Translations under genes and position numbers: made by a program | From: Haemophilus parainfluenzae | GTDB lineage: Bacteria; Pseudomonadota; Gammaproteobacteria; Enterobacterales; Pasteurellaceae | Reading direction: 5' to 3' | Length of the DNA stretch: 64,000 nucleotides | Assembly: GCF_900638025.1 (NCBI RefSeq) | Contig: NZ_LR134481.1 | Coordinates: 1,054,001 to 1,118,000 of the forward strand | Notes under the pieces: model-generated | Databases searched by the model: none | What the model saw: the letters and a program-made list of their open reading frames with translations, nothing else | What the model was told of the DNA's origin: nothing | Part shown: positions 45,764-56,333 of the stretch, one piece after another | How positions within the stretch are numbered: the stretch's first letter is position 1 | How the letters are laid out: each line of letters starts with the position of its first letter

Positions 45764-47620
45764 ATGGCATTACTCCAAATTGCAGAGCCTGGACAAACGG
45801 CTGCACCACATCAACATCGTCTTGCGGTAGGGATTGATTTAGGTACAACAAACTCTTTAGTTGCCGCTGTACGTAGCGGTCAAGCAACCATTTTAAATGA
45901 TGAACAAGATAGAAGCCTTGTCCCTTCAGTCGTTTATTATGGTGAAAATGAAAAACTTGTTGGTACAGAAGCATTTGCAAAAGCTACGGTTGATCCTAAG
46001 AATACGATTATTTCCGTAAAACGTCTGATTGGACGTAGTCTTGGTGATGTGCAATCTCGTTATACCAATTTACCCTATGAGTTTGTGGCAAGTGAAAATG
46101 GGTTGCCATTATTGGTCACGCATCAAGGGAAAAAAAGCCCTATTGAAGTCTCTGCGGATATTTTATCTCGTTTAAATCATATTGCAGAACAACGCCTTGC
46201 AGGTGAGCTTTCTGGCGTGGTGATTACCGTACCCGCCTATTTTGATGATGCTCAACGCCAAAGTACAAAAGATGCAGCACGTCTTGCAGGGTTAAATGTA
46301 TTACGTTTATTAAATGAACCCACTGCAGCAGCAGTCGCTTATGGCTTAGATAGCGGAAGAGAAGGCGTCATCGCTGTTTATGACTTGGGTGGCGGTACCT
46401 TTGATATCTCGATTTTACGCTTGTCTAAAGGTGTATTTGAAGTCTTAGCAACAGGTGGGGATACTGCTTTAGGTGGTGATGATTTTGACCATTTAATTGC
46501 CGATTGGATTGTTGAACAAACGGGTATTCAACCAGAAAATGTAAATGAGCAGCGTGAGCTTTTAAGCTTAGCGACCCAGACTAAAATTGCTTTAACAAGT
46601 GCACAAAGTGCGGTCATTTCTTGGCGCGGATTTGAAGGTGAGTTAAGTCGTGAGCAATTCAATGAATTAATCCACTCATTGGTAAAACGCTCTTTATTAA
46701 CCTGTCGTCGTGCATTGAAAGATGCGAATGTTGAAGCTGAAGACGTACAAGAAGTGGTTATGGTTGGTGGTTCAACTCGCGTGCCTTACGTACGTGAGCA
46801 AGTGGGCGAGTTCTTCGGTAAAACCCCATTAACCTCGATTGACCCAGATAAAGTAGTAGCCTTAGGTGCGGCAATTCAAGCGGATATTTTAGTGGGCAAC
46901 AAAAATGACAGCGATATGTTGTTACTCGATGTTGTACCACTTTCTTTAGGCATTGAAACTATGGGCGGTTTAGTGGAAAAAATTATTCCACGTAATACCA
47001 CGATTCCAGTGGCTCGCGCGCAAGAATTTACCACCTTTAAAGATGGTCAGACTGCGATGACGGTACACGTAGTACAAGGTGAACGTGAATTAGTGGATGA
47101 TTGCCGTTCTTTAGGTCGTTTTACGTTGCGTGGTATTCCGCCAATGGTGGCAGGCGCAGCTCATATTCGAGTGACTTATCAAGTGGATGCGGATGGCTTA
47201 TTAAATGTGACCGCCATGGAAAAATCCACAAAAGTCCAAGCATCGATTCAAATTAAGCCTTCTTATGGCTTAACAGATGAAGAAGTAACGGCAATGATTA
47301 AAGCTTCTTTTGATAATGCACAAGATGATATGCAAGCCCGTGAATTAGCTGAGCAGCGCGTTGAGGCTGATCGTGTGATTGAAAGCGTGATTGTAGCATT
47401 ACAACAAGATGGGGCGGAATTATTAACCGAAGCCGAATTCCACCAAATTGAAAATGCATTGAAACAATTAATGGATGTAAAAGAAGGAACAGATCGTCAT
47501 GCTATTGTTCAAGGAATCAAAGCCCTTGATGTCGCAACTCAAGAATTTGCGGCAAGACGAATGAATAAATCCATTAACCAAGCGCTAACAGGTAAATTGG
47601 TGTCAGATATTGAGCAATAA
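45764..47620 (+). CDS. hscA: Fe-S protein assembly chaperone HscA
   Basis: Specialised Hsp70 (618 residues; E. coli 616) that releases clusters from IscU. The N-terminal ATPase has [12 protein letters not shown] and [10 protein letters not shown]. The substrate-binding domain shows [23 protein letters not shown]. fdx begins 45 bases downstream after an uptake sequence. Confidence 0.96.
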   Translation: MALLQIAEPGQTAAPHQHRLAVGIDLGTTNSLVAAVRSGQATILNDEQDRSLVPSVVYYGENEKLVGTEAFAKATVDPKNTIISVKRLIGRSLGDVQSRYTNLPYEFVASENGLPLLVTHQGKKSPIEVSADILSRLNHIAEQRLAGELSGVVITVPAYFDDAQRQSTKDAARLAGLNVLRLLNEPTAAAVAYGLDSGREGVIAVYDLGGGTFDISILRLSKGVFEVLATGGDTALGGDDFDHLIADWIVEQTGIQPENVNEQRELLSLATQTKIALTSAQSAVISWRGFEGELSREQFNELIHSLVKRSLLTCRRALKDANVEAEDVQEVVMVGGSTRVPYVREQVGEFFGKTPLTSIDPDKVVALGAAIQADILVGNKNDSDMLLLDVVPLSLGIETMGGLVEKIIPRNTTIPVARAQEFTTFKDGQTAMTVHVVQGERELVDDCRSLGRFTLRGIPPMVAGAAHIRVTYQVDADGLLNVTAMEKSTKVQASIQIKPSYGLTDEEVTAMIKASFDNAQDDMQARELAEQRVEADRVIESVIVALQQDGAELLTEAEFHQIENALKQLMDVKEGTDRHAIVQGIKALDVATQEFAARRMNKSINQALTGKLVSDIEQ

Positions 47621-47665
47621 AGTGCGGTTATAAATTAACGAGTTTTTTATATTGAGGAAAGTAAT

Positions 47666-48007
47666 ATGCCAAAAGTGATTTTTTTACCGAATGAAGAATT
47701 CTGCCCAGAGGGTATGGTGGTTGATGCAGCAGCAGGCGACAACTTATTAGAAGTGGCACATAATGCGGGCGTTGAAATTCACCACGCTTGCGATGGTTCT
47801 TGTGCTTGTACAACATGCCATGTAGTTATTCGTGAAGGGTTTGATTCATTAAATGAAGCGAGCGATCAAGAAGAAGACATGTTAGATAAAGCATGGGGTT
47901 TAGAAATGGATAGCCGCCTTTCTTGCCAATGTGTCGTGGGCGATGAAGATTTAGTGGTGGAAATCCCTAAATATAATATTAACCATGCGAATGAGGCAGC
48001 CCACTAA
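47666..48007 (+). CDS. fdx: ISC system 2Fe-2S ferredoxin
   Basis: Adrenodoxin-type [2Fe-2S] ferredoxin of 113 residues (E. coli 111) that supplies electrons for cluster assembly. Ligands are in [13 protein letters not shown] (Cys at about 42, 48 and 51) and S-C-Q-C-V-V (about 87). A GAGGAAAG site precedes it. Its stop overlaps the iscX start (TAATG). Confidence 0.96.
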   Translation: MPKVIFLPNEEFCPEGMVVDAAAGDNLLEVAHNAGVEIHHACDGSCACTTCHVVIREGFDSLNEASDQEEDMLDKAWGLEMDSRLSCQCVVGDEDLVVEIPKYNINHANEAAH

Positions 48008-48201
48008 TGAAATGGACCGATACCCAACTTATTGCAGAAGAACTTTATGATCGTAATCCAGATTTAGATCCTAAAACAGTACGTTTCACGGATTTGCATA
48101 AGTGGATTTGTGAACTAGACGATTTTGATGATGATCCAATGAAATCTAACGAGAGTATTCTCGAAGCGATTTTGTTGAAATGGTTAGATGAATACGAATA
48201 A
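48007..48201 (+). CDS. iscX: Fe-S cluster assembly protein IscX
   Basis: Small acidic protein (64 residues; E. coli 66) that binds IscS and iron and modulates cluster formation. Typical motifs are [28 protein letters not shown] and the acidic D-F-D-D-D-P. It is last gene of the isc operon, TAATG-coupled to fdx. The stop lies inside the following terminator's left arm. Confidence 0.95.
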   Translation: MKWTDTQLIAEELYDRNPDLDPKTVRFTDLHKWICELDDFDDDPMKSNESILEAILLKWLDEYE

Positions 48202-48231
48202 GCCTGATTACACAGGCTTATTATCTTTTTA
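48197..48231. terminator. Terminator of the isc operon
   Basis: AATAAGCCTG and CAGGCTTATT pair around ATTACA and are followed by ATCTTTTT. The convergent methyltransferase gene ends 5 bases downstream. Confidence 0.8.
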
Positions 48232-48235
48232 ATAG

Positions 48236-48892
48236 TTAATCTGATAGTTTTTGTATATAAAGTTGGTAAACCGGTAACATTTGTAAAACATGTAGTTTTT
48301 GCTGATAGATATTGACGTAAGCATCGACAGCAGGTTTTACTAGGTGGTAGTGGTTTTGTTTTCCATTTTCTTCTGGGCTCCATAAATAGTCATCAAAAGC
48401 AATAATACCATTATTTTTTACTAATTTATGGGCTAAAATAGCATCAAATAGTACATCTGGGGCTTCATGAGAACCATCTATATAGATAAAATCAAATTTT
48501 CCAGCTTCACCTTTTGCTAATAGTTCAATCATTTTAGTATGGGAATATCCCTTATGTTTGATAATATTAAGGGATTTTCTGCATCGTTTGGCATAAATCA
48601 TTAATGTTTGAATATTCTCATTGAAAGATTGCTCAACAGAACTCATATCCCACTTTCCTTGATGCTCTAATCCACCTTCCCAAGAATCAATACAATGAAT
48701 CTCTATTTCATTATGGTATTTAAGCATTTCCTCAGTAAAAAAATGAGTTGAACGCCCTTCAAATGAACCAATTTCTAAGATTCTTTGAGGTGTAAATTGT
48801 TCAAAAATATAGGATAGAGAAGGGATATTATGAGTAAACCAGTCAGTACTGAAATTGACAGTTAAATTATCTTTAGTTACGTTGTTTGACAT
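48236..48892 (-). CDS. Class I SAM-dependent methyltransferase of unknown substrate
   Basis: A 218-residue protein of the Methyltransf_24 type. The SAM-binding glycine motif is I-L-E-I-G-S-F-E-G-R-S, followed by I-H-C-I-D-S-W-E-G-G and F-D-F-I-Y-I-D-G-S-H-E-A-P-D-V, then G-I-I-A-F-D-D-Y-L-W. Such enzymes are often linked to cell-surface sugars or secondary products, but nothing nearby shows the substrate. It is AT-rich, lies alone between the isc operon and an IS element, and starts just left of an inverted uptake-sequence pair. It could be an acquired gene. Confidence 0.72.
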   Translation of the reverse strand: MSNNVTKDNLTVNFSTDWFTHNIPSLSYIFEQFTPQRILEIGSFEGRSTHFFTEEMLKYHNEIEIHCIDSWEGGLEHQGKWDMSSVEQSFNENIQTLMIYAKRCRKSLNIIKHKGYSHTKMIELLAKGEAGKFDFIYIDGSHEAPDVLFDAILAHKLVKNNGIIAFDDYLWSPEENGKQNHYHLVKPAVDAYVNIYQQKLHVLQMLPVYQLYIQKLSD

Positions 48893-48918
48893 TTTAAATC
48901 CTTAGATTGATTAAATAT

Positions 48919-48948
48919 AAACCGCACTTTATTGCTAAAGTGCGGTTA
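48919..48948. terminator. Inverted uptake-sequence pair beside the IS
   Basis: AACCGCACTTT and AAAGTGCGGTT form a stem around ATTGCT, both arms being exact uptake sequences. It lies upstream of the methyltransferase and against the left IS end. It is probably a remnant terminator of a gene that once lay to the right or left. Confidence 0.6.
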
Positions 48949-49008
48949 TTTTGATCTGCACCCCAAAAGTTGGACTAACCAAACCAACAATTGAGGTGCA
49001 GATTTTTT

Positions 49009-49362
49009 ATGGGTAAACACTACACAATCGAATTTAAATTACAGGTTCTTCAACCTATTTTGAATGGGAAAATGAGTATTAGAGAAACTGCGCGTTTTTA
49101 CAATATTCCTTCCAACGCCTTAGTCGGAACATGGTTGAAACGGTTTGAAAAAAGTGGCATAAAAGGACTTATTCCCCGTAAACCATCAGGACGACCGCCG
49201 ATGAAACCCAAATATGCAAAAATGCCACCGCCACCCAAAACTGAAGAAGACCGTTTACGCCTGAGAATTTTACAGCTTGAAGCGGAGGTAGCCTACCTAA
49301 AGGAGTTGAGAAGGCTCAGACTTCAGGACGAAGCCGAGCAACGGAAATTATCCAAAGGTTAA
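49009..49362 (+). CDS. IS3-family transposase OrfA
   Basis: A 117-residue product starting at ATG 49009 (an in-frame TTG at 48991 is closer to the end repeat and less likely). The N-terminal helix-turn-helix (G-K-M-S-I-R-E-T-A-R-F-Y-N-I-P-S-N-A) binds the end repeats. A leucine-zipper-like C-terminal part (I-L-Q-L-E-A-E-V-A-Y-L-K-E-L-R-R-L) mediates multimerisation. Its frame ends at 49362, overlapping orfB, into which ribosomes must shift by -1 to make the full transposase. Confidence 0.9.
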   Translation: MGKHYTIEFKLQVLQPILNGKMSIRETARFYNIPSNALVGTWLKRFEKSGIKGLIPRKPSGRPPMKPKYAKMPPPPKTEEDRLRLRILQLEAEVAYLKELRRLRLQDEAEQRKLSKG

Positions 49363-50168
49363 GAACACGCTATCCGTTAAAATGGCTTTTAGGCTTTGCA
49401 CAATTAGCGCGTAGTACGTTTTTTGCTAAACTTCAGATTAAACTGGATAAGGATGAGTTGTTGAAAAAGACCATTAAACGCATCAAAGCCAATCATCCTG
49501 ATTATGGCTACCGACGTGTTCATGCCTGCTTGCCAGGCGTGAATCATAAAAAAGTTCAACGTTTAATGCAGACACTTGGGCTTCAAGTGCGGTCAAGAAA
49601 AAGCAAGAAATTTACGACCTATCGAGGCACGATAGGGGTGATTGCTCCTAATCATCTTGAACGCGATTTTAGTGCAACGGCCCCGAACCAAAAATGGGTG
49701 ACCGATATCACCGAGTTTAAGGCGAAAGATGGGAGTAAAGTCTATTTATCTCCAATTTTAGACTTATTTAACAATGAGATAGTTTCATATAATCTCAGCT
49801 ATTCCCCAAACTGGGCGCAAGTAGAGGACATGTTAATGCAAGCCGTCAAAGGATTAAATAAAGCTTGTGGTGTCATTTTACATTCAGACCAGGGATGGCA
49901 ATATCAAATGGTGGCTTATCGTCGAATCTTGGCTGAACATGGCATCATTCAAAGTATGTCGAGAAAAGGGAATTGCTTGGACAACGCCGCAATGGAAAGT
50001 TTCTTTGGACGATTAAAAACAGAATGTTTTTATGGTCGGGAATTTAACAGTAGAGAGGAGATAGTTGATGCCGTCAGGGATTATTTGGATTACTATAATC
50101 ACCGACGGATTCAACTAAAATTAAAAGGACTGAGTCCGGTACAATATCGAAAACAATCCTTTAAATAA
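49281..50168 (+). CDS. IS3-family transposase OrfB (DDE integrase domain)
   Basis: The frame is open from 49281, overlapping orfA by about 80 bases, so expression is expected as an OrfAB fusion through -1 frameshifting. Candidate slip points are the AAAG tetranucleotides at about 49299 and 49353. An internal TTG at 49458 could give free OrfB. The catalytic residues are in W-V-T-D-I-T-E-F, L-H-S-D-Q-G-W-Q-Y and N-A-A-M-E-S-F-F-G (D-D-35-E pattern). The last residues Y-R-K-Q-S-F are just before the right end repeat. It appears functional. Confidence 0.88.
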   Translation, partial: SGGSLPKGVEKAQTSGRSRATEIIQRLRTRYPLKWLLGFAQLARSTFFAKLQIKLDKDELLKKTIKRIKANHPDYGYRRVHACLPGVNHKKVQRLMQTLGLQVRSRKSKKFTTYRGTIGVIAPNHLERDFSATAPNQKWVTDITEFKAKDGSKVYLSPILDLFNNEIVSYNLSYSPNWAQVEDMLMQAVKGLNKACGVILHSDQGWQYQMVAYRRILAEHGIIQSMSRKGNCLDNAAMESFFGRLKTECFYGREFNSREEIVDAVRDYLDYYNHRRIQLKLKGLSPVQYRKQSFK

Positions 50169-50213
50169 CAGTCTAACTTTTTGGGGTCAGATCATTTTTA
50201 TCGTTGTTTTTAA

Positions 50214-51224
50214 TTATTTTTTCTTCGCGTATTTTAAGGAGTCGATAGCAACCGCGAGGATGATAATGCTACCTTTAATGATATATTGCCAGTAAGGGTT
50301 TACACCGATGTACGTTAAACCATAGTTAATTACGGTGAAGATGATAACACCCGTGATTACACCGATAACAGTACCCACACCACCAGCGAAAGATACACCA
50401 CCTACTACGCAGGCTGCAATCGCATCTAATTCATACATGAAACCAAGGTTGTTGGTAGCACTACCGATACGACCTGCTTCTAACATACCACCGAATGCAT
50501 AGAACATACCTGCAATCATGTAAATCACAACAAGGTTACGCGCTACGTTTACGCCCGATACTTTTGCTGCTTCAGGGTTACCACCGATAGCAAAGATATT
50601 TTTACCGAAGCGTGTTTTATTCCACATTACCCATACTAAGAATGCACAAATTGCCGCATAAATAGTGATGTAGGATAATTTGAACGAACCAAGTCTGAAG
50701 AAGCCTTGTGCGAAGTTAGAGAAAGACTCACTGAAACCAGCAATTGGTGAACCACCCACGCCATCGTAATAAAGTGAGTTAAAACCGTAGACGATGATCA
50801 TGGTACCCATTGTTGCAATGAATGGAGTTACGTTGAGATAGGCGATAACTAAACCATTCACTAAGCCGATTACAGCACCGACAGCACAAACAATAAGAAT
50901 AACAACTGGAATAGGAATTTCACCTAAATTAGGGAACACCCGGTTCATGTTTTCCATTGACTGCAAGAGGGTAGCAGAAATAACCGCGGCTAAACCGACT
51001 TGGCGACCAGCCGATAAGTCAGTACCTTGAGTGATAAGCAAGCCTGCAACACCAAGGGCGATAATGAGACGGACGGATGATTGAGTTAAAATGTTACTAA
51101 AGTTGCGAACATTCAAGAATGTTGGATCTTGTGCGATGATAATGCCAAGTAAAATCAACAACACAAAATAAATCGCATTTTGTTTTAAGAAATCGAATGA
51201 TTTATTTTTTGGTAAGGCACTCAT
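50214..51224 (-). CDS. mglC: Galactose/methyl galactoside ABC transporter permease MglC
   Basis: Inner-membrane permease of the MglBAC importer, 336 residues, as in E. coli. About ten hydrophobic segments are present, with the family motifs L-I-T-Q-G-T-D-L-S-A-G-R-Q-V-G-L-A and I-G-G-N-P-E-A-A-K-V-S-G-V-N-V. It follows mglA by 18 bases. The IS right end lies only 20 bases past its stop, so any native terminator has been displaced or lost. Confidence 0.95.
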   Translation of the reverse strand: MSALPKNKSFDFLKQNAIYFVLLILLGIIIAQDPTFLNVRNFSNILTQSSVRLIIALGVAGLLITQGTDLSAGRQVGLAAVISATLLQSMENMNRVFPNLGEIPIPVVILIVCAVGAVIGLVNGLVIAYLNVTPFIATMGTMIIVYGFNSLYYDGVGGSPIAGFSESFSNFAQGFFRLGSFKLSYITIYAAICAFLVWVMWNKTRFGKNIFAIGGNPEAAKVSGVNVARNLVVIYMIAGMFYAFGGMLEAGRIGSATNNLGFMYELDAIAACVVGGVSFAGGVGTVIGVITGVIIFTVINYGLTYIGVNPYWQYIIKGSIIILAVAIDSLKYAKKK

Positions 51225-51242
51225 AATTTGTTCCTTTATGGT

Positions 51243-52757
51243 TTATAAATATTTTGCGGCAAGTTGCAAAATTTCTTCTTGAGACGTTTTTGCCGTTTCA
51301 ACGATGCCAGCAACACGACCATTACTCATGACCAAAATTCGGTCTGTTACGCCTAATAATTCCGGCATTTCTGATGAAATCATAATGATGCCTTTATCTT
51401 TTTTAGCGAGTTCTTGAATGAGCTGATAAATTTCAAATTTTGCCCCAATATCAATACCACGAGTTGGTTCATCGAGCATTAATATATCAGGTTGGGTTAA
51501 AAGCCAACGACCGATAATCACTTTTTGTTGGTTACCACCAGAAAGCGAGCCAATCGTTGTTTTGTGAGAAGGTGTTTTCACGTTCATCGCATCAATCACC
51601 CATTGTGTATCGCTCGCCATTTTTTTATTGCTGAGCAATTTCCATGGGGTGAGGTAAGATTTCATATTTGAAATCAAAGAGTTAAATTCAATACTTAGGT
51701 TTGAATAAATCCCAGTTGAACGACGTTCCTCAGTCACCAAAGCAAAACCGTGGTTAATCGCCTCAAGTGCGGTATGATTTTTCACGATTTTTCCGTTGAG
51801 CTTGATCGTCCCTTCTTTTAATTCGCGTACACCAAAAATGGCTTCTACAATATCGGTTCGTTTTGCTCCAACAAGACCTGCGATACCTAAAATTTCACCT
51901 TTGCGCAAATTAAAGGAAACATCTTGAATGGAAGGTTGGTTCACCGCAGTTAAATGTTCCACTTCAAGCGTGATTTCTTTTGGTACATTAGCTCTTTCAG
52001 GGAAACGTTGTGTTAATTCACGGCCTACCATCATTGAAACAATTTCTTCCATGGTGGTGCCTTTAACTTCAACAGTATTGATCCATTTACCATCACGAAG
52101 AATGGTAATTTCATCACAAATTTTGAAGATTTCATCCATTTTGTGTGAAATATAGATAATGCCACAACCACGATCTTTTAATTTTTGAATAATTTTGAAA
52201 AGATGTTCTACTTCTTTTTCTGAAAGTGAGGATGTGGGCTCATCCATAATTACGATTTTAGCGTTATAAGAGAATGCTTTCGCAATTTCGATCATCTGCA
52301 TTTGTGAAACGGAAAGTTTGGCCACTTTTTCTTTTGGATCAACATCAATACCCAATTCATCGAAAATTGCTTTGGTATCACGATACATTTTGGCGTGATC
52401 CACAAAAGGACCTTTAAGTGGGTATCGACCTAACCATAAGTTATCCATTACACTGGTTTGACGCACCAAGTTAAGTTCTTGGTGAACCATTGAAATCCCA
52501 TTTTCAAGGGCTTCTTTTGATGTTTTAAAATCAACAGGTTTGCCTAGGAATAAAATTTCACCTTCATCTTTTGCATAAATTCCGAAGAGGCATTTTAATA
52601 GTGTCGATTTACCCGCCCCGTTTTCGCCCATTAAGGCGTGAACAGAGTGGGAACGAACCGTTAGATTGGCGTGATCAAGGGCTTTTACACCGGGGAAAGA
52701 CTTACTGACATCCGTCATCGTCAGTAGTACATCACTGTCTTGGGTTTGAGTTGTCAT
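51243..52757 (-). CDS. mglA: Galactose/methyl galactoside ABC transporter ATP-binding protein MglA
   Basis: Double-domain ATPase of 504 residues (E. coli 506). The first domain has G-E-N-G-A-G-K-S-T and [10 protein letters not shown]. The second has a degenerate Walker A (G-L-V-G-A-K-R-T-D), L-S-G-G-N-Q-Q-K and [12 protein letters not shown]. The start at 52757 (M-T-T-Q-T-Q-D) has a GAGG site 7 bases upstream; an in-frame ATG at 52772 has none. An intrinsic terminator precedes it, lowering its expression relative to mglB. Confidence 0.95.
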   Translation of the reverse strand: MTTQTQDSDVLLTMTDVSKSFPGVKALDHANLTVRSHSVHALMGENGAGKSTLLKCLFGIYAKDEGEILFLGKPVDFKTSKEALENGISMVHQELNLVRQTSVMDNLWLGRYPLKGPFVDHAKMYRDTKAIFDELGIDVDPKEKVAKLSVSQMQMIEIAKAFSYNAKIVIMDEPTSSLSEKEVEHLFKIIQKLKDRGCGIIYISHKMDEIFKICDEITILRDGKWINTVEVKGTTMEEIVSMMVGRELTQRFPERANVPKEITLEVEHLTAVNQPSIQDVSFNLRKGEILGIAGLVGAKRTDIVEAIFGVRELKEGTIKLNGKIVKNHTALEAINHGFALVTEERRSTGIYSNLSIEFNSLISNMKSYLTPWKLLSNKKMASDTQWVIDAMNVKTPSHKTTIGSLSGGNQQKVIIGRWLLTQPDILMLDEPTRGIDIGAKFEIYQLIQELAKKDKGIIMISSEMPELLGVTDRILVMSNGRVAGIVETAKTSQEEILQLAAKYL

Positions 52758-52770
52758 ATCCAACCTCATC

Positions 52771-52806
52771 AAAAAAGGGGAAAGGGAATTTGGGTTTCCT
52801 TTCCCC
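52771..52806 (-). terminator. Intra-operon terminator between mglB and mglA
   Basis: On the minus strand GGGGAAAGG and CCTTTCCCC pair around a 12-base loop and are followed by six T. In binding-protein-dependent operons such a partial terminator keeps the binding protein in excess over the membrane complex. Confidence 0.8.
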
Positions 52807-52834
52807 TAAAATTAAAGAAAAGCAATAGATTTTC

Positions 52835-53830
52835 TTATTTTAAGAATTCATTTAGGTTATTTTTATCCACACCAACATAAGGAATACGTACCACACGGTT
52901 TTCTAATTTCCATTGTGTACCTTCTGTTGCTGCTTTACCGTTAGCAAGGTTTGCAGAAAGTTGAACAACTGCTTTACCTTGGTTAACACCATCGTTTAAT
53001 ACCGTACCTGCAATTTCGCCTTTCTTAATTAATTGAAGTACCTCTGGTAACGCATCTACACCAAAGATTGGTAGTTTTTTACCGTGAGCTTTGGTTGCTT
53101 CTAATGCGCCTAATGCCATACCATCATTATTTGAAATAATTATTTCAATTTGATTGGCCTTAGAACTAGATAACCAGGCATCCACTTTATCTTTTGCCAT
53201 TGCTGCATCCCACATACCGGTATCAATAAATAATTGTTCGGTTTGGATACCTTTAGCATTTAATTGCTCAATTACATATTTAGTACGCGCTTCAGCATCC
53301 GGGTGACCAGGTTCACCTTTTAATAGCACATATTGAATTTTACCATCTTTGTTTAAGTCTAAGTCTGGCATTGCTTTCCATTGTTTTGCAATTAGATCAC
53401 CTTGGATTAAACCAGATTCTTTCGGATCAGTACCAACATAGTAAGCGTGATCGTAGCTACCGATTGCTTTGGCGCCCGGATCTTTATTGAAGAAAACAAC
53501 AGGAATGTCATCTTGTTTCGCTTTCTTGATAACAGTTGAAGCAGCTGCTGGGTCTACTAAGTTAATCGCTAAGGCTTTCACACCTTTAGAAAGCAAGCCA
53601 TCTACTTGGTCGTTTTGAATAGATTGTGCATTTTGAGAGTCATTCATTAATAACTCAATGCCGCCAAGGGCTTTCGCTTCTTTATCGATTTCTTTACGCA
53701 TCAATGACATGAAGTTGTCATCATATTTATAAATGGTAACACCAATACGGTTATCGGCTGCGAAACCTGAAGTAGCTGAACTTAAACCGATTGCTAAAGC
53801 GACCGTACTTAATACTGCTGTTTTTTTCAT
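52835..53830 (-). CDS. mglB: Galactose/glucose-binding protein MglB
   Basis: Periplasmic binding protein of 331 residues (E. coli 332). ATG at 53830 has a GGAG site; an in-frame upstream start at 53905 would put 25 non-signal residues ahead of the signal peptide. The signal is cleaved after S-G-F-A-A or nearby. Sugar-contacting motifs such as [18 protein letters not shown] and I-I-S-N-N-D-G-M-A are present. It heads mglBAC under CRP and GalS-type control. Confidence 0.96.
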   Translation of the reverse strand: MKKTAVLSTVALAIGLSSATSGFAADNRIGVTIYKYDDNFMSLMRKEIDKEAKALGGIELLMNDSQNAQSIQNDQVDGLLSKGVKALAINLVDPAAASTVIKKAKQDDIPVVFFNKDPGAKAIGSYDHAYYVGTDPKESGLIQGDLIAKQWKAMPDLDLNKDGKIQYVLLKGEPGHPDAEARTKYVIEQLNAKGIQTEQLFIDTGMWDAAMAKDKVDAWLSSSKANQIEIIISNNDGMALGALEATKAHGKKLPIFGVDALPEVLQLIKKGEIAGTVLNDGVNQGKAVVQLSANLANGKAATEGTQWKLENRVVRIPYVGVDKNNLNEFLK

Positions 53831-53922
53831 AAAAACGCTCCTATGTAGAGAAAGAGATTTTATTGTTGATTTTTTATATATCAAATAGAGACATGTTGCG
53901 TACATCTATTGCAACTGAGTTC

Positions 53923-53928
53923 ATCATA
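53923..53928 (-). promoter_or_regulatory. Candidate mglB -10 element
   Basis: TATGAT on the minus strand (53928 to 53923). If transcription starts near 53916, the perfect CRP site at 53950-53965 is centred at about -41.5, the class II activation position. Confidence 0.5.
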
Positions 53929-53949
53929 ACGAAATCAGCATCATTAATC

Positions 53950-53965
53950 TGTGATCAAACTCACA
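53950..53965 (-). promoter_or_regulatory. CRP-cAMP site in the mgl promoter
   Basis: TGTGATCAAACTCACA matches both TGTGA and TCACA half-sites exactly with the required 6-base spacer. Together with the operator beside it, it indicates catabolite-controlled galactose uptake. Confidence 0.85.
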
Positions 53966-53969
53966 TAAA

Positions 53970-53983
53970 TGAAAACGATTACA
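53970..53983 (-). promoter_or_regulatory. GalR/GalS operator in the mgl promoter
   Basis: TGAAAACGATTACA matches the LacI/GalR-type consensus TGnAAnCGnTTnCA at every fixed position. It sits 4 bases from the CRP site, as expected for a repressor that antagonises CRP. Confidence 0.82.
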
Positions 53984-53999
53984 TGGCAATCTTTAAATT

Positions 54000-54015
54000 T
54001 GTGATCTTCATCACG
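54000..54015 (-). promoter_or_regulatory. Second CRP-like site at the galS 3' end
   Basis: TGTGATCTTCATCACG has nine of the ten half-site bases. It overlaps the last codons of galS and lies about 50 bases upstream of the first CRP site. Confidence 0.6.
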
Positions 54016-55018
54016 GTTTCATTGCATTTTCTACAGAAAAACGTCTTACCAACGTTGGATTAAACTGTACAACAGTGGGGGTCACAATCGAAGAGTCGAC
54101 TAAACTTAGTGCTAGCTTTGCGGCATAATTTGCCATTAAATCAATTGGATATCGAATAGTGGTAAGTTTCGGAATTAAATATCGAGCAATCGGCATATCA
54201 TCAAATCCTACAATAGAAAATTGTTTCGGGACTTTGATATTGTTTTCATTTAAAACAGAAATTGCCCCCGCTGCCATTGTATCGTTATAGGCTACCACAG
54301 CGGTTAAGTTGGAGTTGTAGCTTAATAAATCAATCATGGCCTTTTCACCGCCTTCAAAATCAGGTGAATTATGCACAATGGCTTGTTCTACAATGGGGAA
54401 GTTATGTGCTTCTAAGGCCTCTAAGTAGCCTTCCTTACGTTCTGTTTCATCTAAAATACCGTGATTGGAACCAATATAGGCAATGTGCTTATGGCCATAA
54501 CGAATCAGCATTTCAGTGGCAAGATAAGTACCTTGTCGATTATCGAGACTCACGCAACGATTTTCATAGCCTGCAATCACACGGTTAATCACCACCATAC
54601 CGGGTACATTTTCTAAATAATGCTGTAACTCTTCGTCAGAAAGGGCTTTGGAATGAACGACTAAACAGCTACAACGTTTGCGTAGCAAGGTATCAATGGC
54701 TTCACGCTCTTTTTCTGCGTAGTGGTATCCAATGCCGATCAAAATCGTTTTTTGATGCTCTTCAGCGACTTTATCGACCGATTTAACCAAGATAGCAAAG
54801 AATGGATCTGTCACATCCGTAACGACTACACCAATGGTATCGGTGTTTTGTATCGCTAGAGCTTGAGCATTCGCATTAGGTTGATAATTTAAAACTTCCA
54901 TCGCACGTTGTACCGAATGGCGAGTTTTTTCACTGACAGAGGGAGAGTGATTCATTACCCGAGAAACAGTGGCAACCGACACGCAAGCTAATTCAGCAAC
55001 ATCTCGAATTGTAGGCAT
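54011..55018 (-). CDS. galS: LacI-family galactose regulator (GalS/GalR)
   Basis: Repressor of 335 residues from the ATG at 55018 ([21 protein letters not shown]), which begins directly at the LacI-type helix-turn-helix. Longer in-frame starts at 55036 and 55111 exist but none has a good SD. The hinge Q-A-L-A and the periplasmic-binding-like core follow, with close resemblance to GalS ([22 protein letters not shown]). The operators at 53970 and 55204 mark its targets, mglBAC and galTKM, on either side of it. Confidence 0.9.
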   Translation of the reverse strand: MPTIRDVAELACVSVATVSRVMNHSPSVSEKTRHSVQRAMEVLNYQPNANAQALAIQNTDTIGVVVTDVTDPFFAILVKSVDKVAEEHQKTILIGIGYHYAEKEREAIDTLLRKRCSCLVVHSKALSDEELQHYLENVPGMVVINRVIAGYENRCVSLDNRQGTYLATEMLIRYGHKHIAYIGSNHGILDETERKEGYLEALEAHNFPIVEQAIVHNSPDFEGGEKAMIDLLSYNSNLTAVVAYNDTMAAGAISVLNENNIKVPKQFSIVGFDDMPIARYLIPKLTTIRYPIDLMANYAAKLALSLVDSSIVTPTVVQFNPTLVRRFSVENAMKP

Positions 55019-55042
55019 AACAGGAATCTCATTCATTTTTTC

Positions 55043-55056
55043 ATGATAATTATCAT
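55043..55056. other. 14-base perfect palindrome before galS
   Basis: ATGATAATTATCAT lies just upstream of an alternative galS ATG (55036) and within its 5' leader. It resembles Fur-type hexamer repeats but lacks the central spacing of a full site, so its meaning is open. Confidence 0.4.
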
Positions 55057-55148
55057 AGTAAATTTGAATAAAATTGAAAGCGGTTACTTTCAAAAATGCT
55101 ACATTCGTCACAAAAAACTGATTGGATTATTAGCTTATTTGCTGATTT

Positions 55149-55164
55149 TGTGATAATGATCACG
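55149..55164 (+). promoter_or_regulatory. CRP-cAMP site in the galTKM promoter
   Basis: TGTGATAATGATCACG matches nine of ten half-site bases. With a -10 candidate around 55184-55193 (TATCTT/TTATCA) it would be centred near -41.5. The divergent galS promoter may share it. Confidence 0.75.
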
Positions 55165-55203
55165 GTTTATTTTTTTAATTTGTTATCTTATCAGAAATTT
55201 TTT

Positions 55204-56279
<1,076 letters not shown>

Positions 56280-56288
56280 GAAATCCTT

Positions 56289-56309
56289 TCCCTCTTGAAT
56301 TAAGAGGGA
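56289..56309. other. Intercistronic hairpin between galT and galK
   Basis: TCCCTCTT and AAGAGGGA pair around a 5-base loop, extended by outer CTTT/AAAG pairs. It has no T-run, so it more likely affects mRNA stability than termination. A similar CCCTCTTT/AAAGAGGG hairpin lies between corC and lnt. Confidence 0.6.
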
Positions 56310-56333
56310 GTGTGAAAGATAAAGGAAAATAAT

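Larger units (their letters stand above)
48952..50194 (+). mobile_element. IS3-family (IS150-group) insertion sequence, complete
   Basis: A 1.24 kb element with imperfect 25-base terminal inverted repeats. The left is TGATCTGCACCCCAAAAG + TTGGACT (48952-48976). The right, read inward, is TGATCTGACCCCAAAAAG + TTAGACT (50170-50194). It holds orfA and orfB in frames related by -1, with an intact D-D-E core. Target duplication cannot be assigned surely; a TTT repeat flanks it. The element carries an uptake sequence at about 49584, so it has been in or spread through uptake-competent hosts. It ends 20 bases from mglC. Confidence 0.93.

Noticed and set aside
48045..48383. Minus-strand frame over iscX and the methyltransferase end
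   Set aside because: It crosses a strong terminator and two well-supported genes and is Lys/Ser-rich without a domain.
54262..54588. 108-codon plus-strand frame inside galS
   Set aside because: It is a shadow of the LacI-family gene on the other strand, with no start signal.
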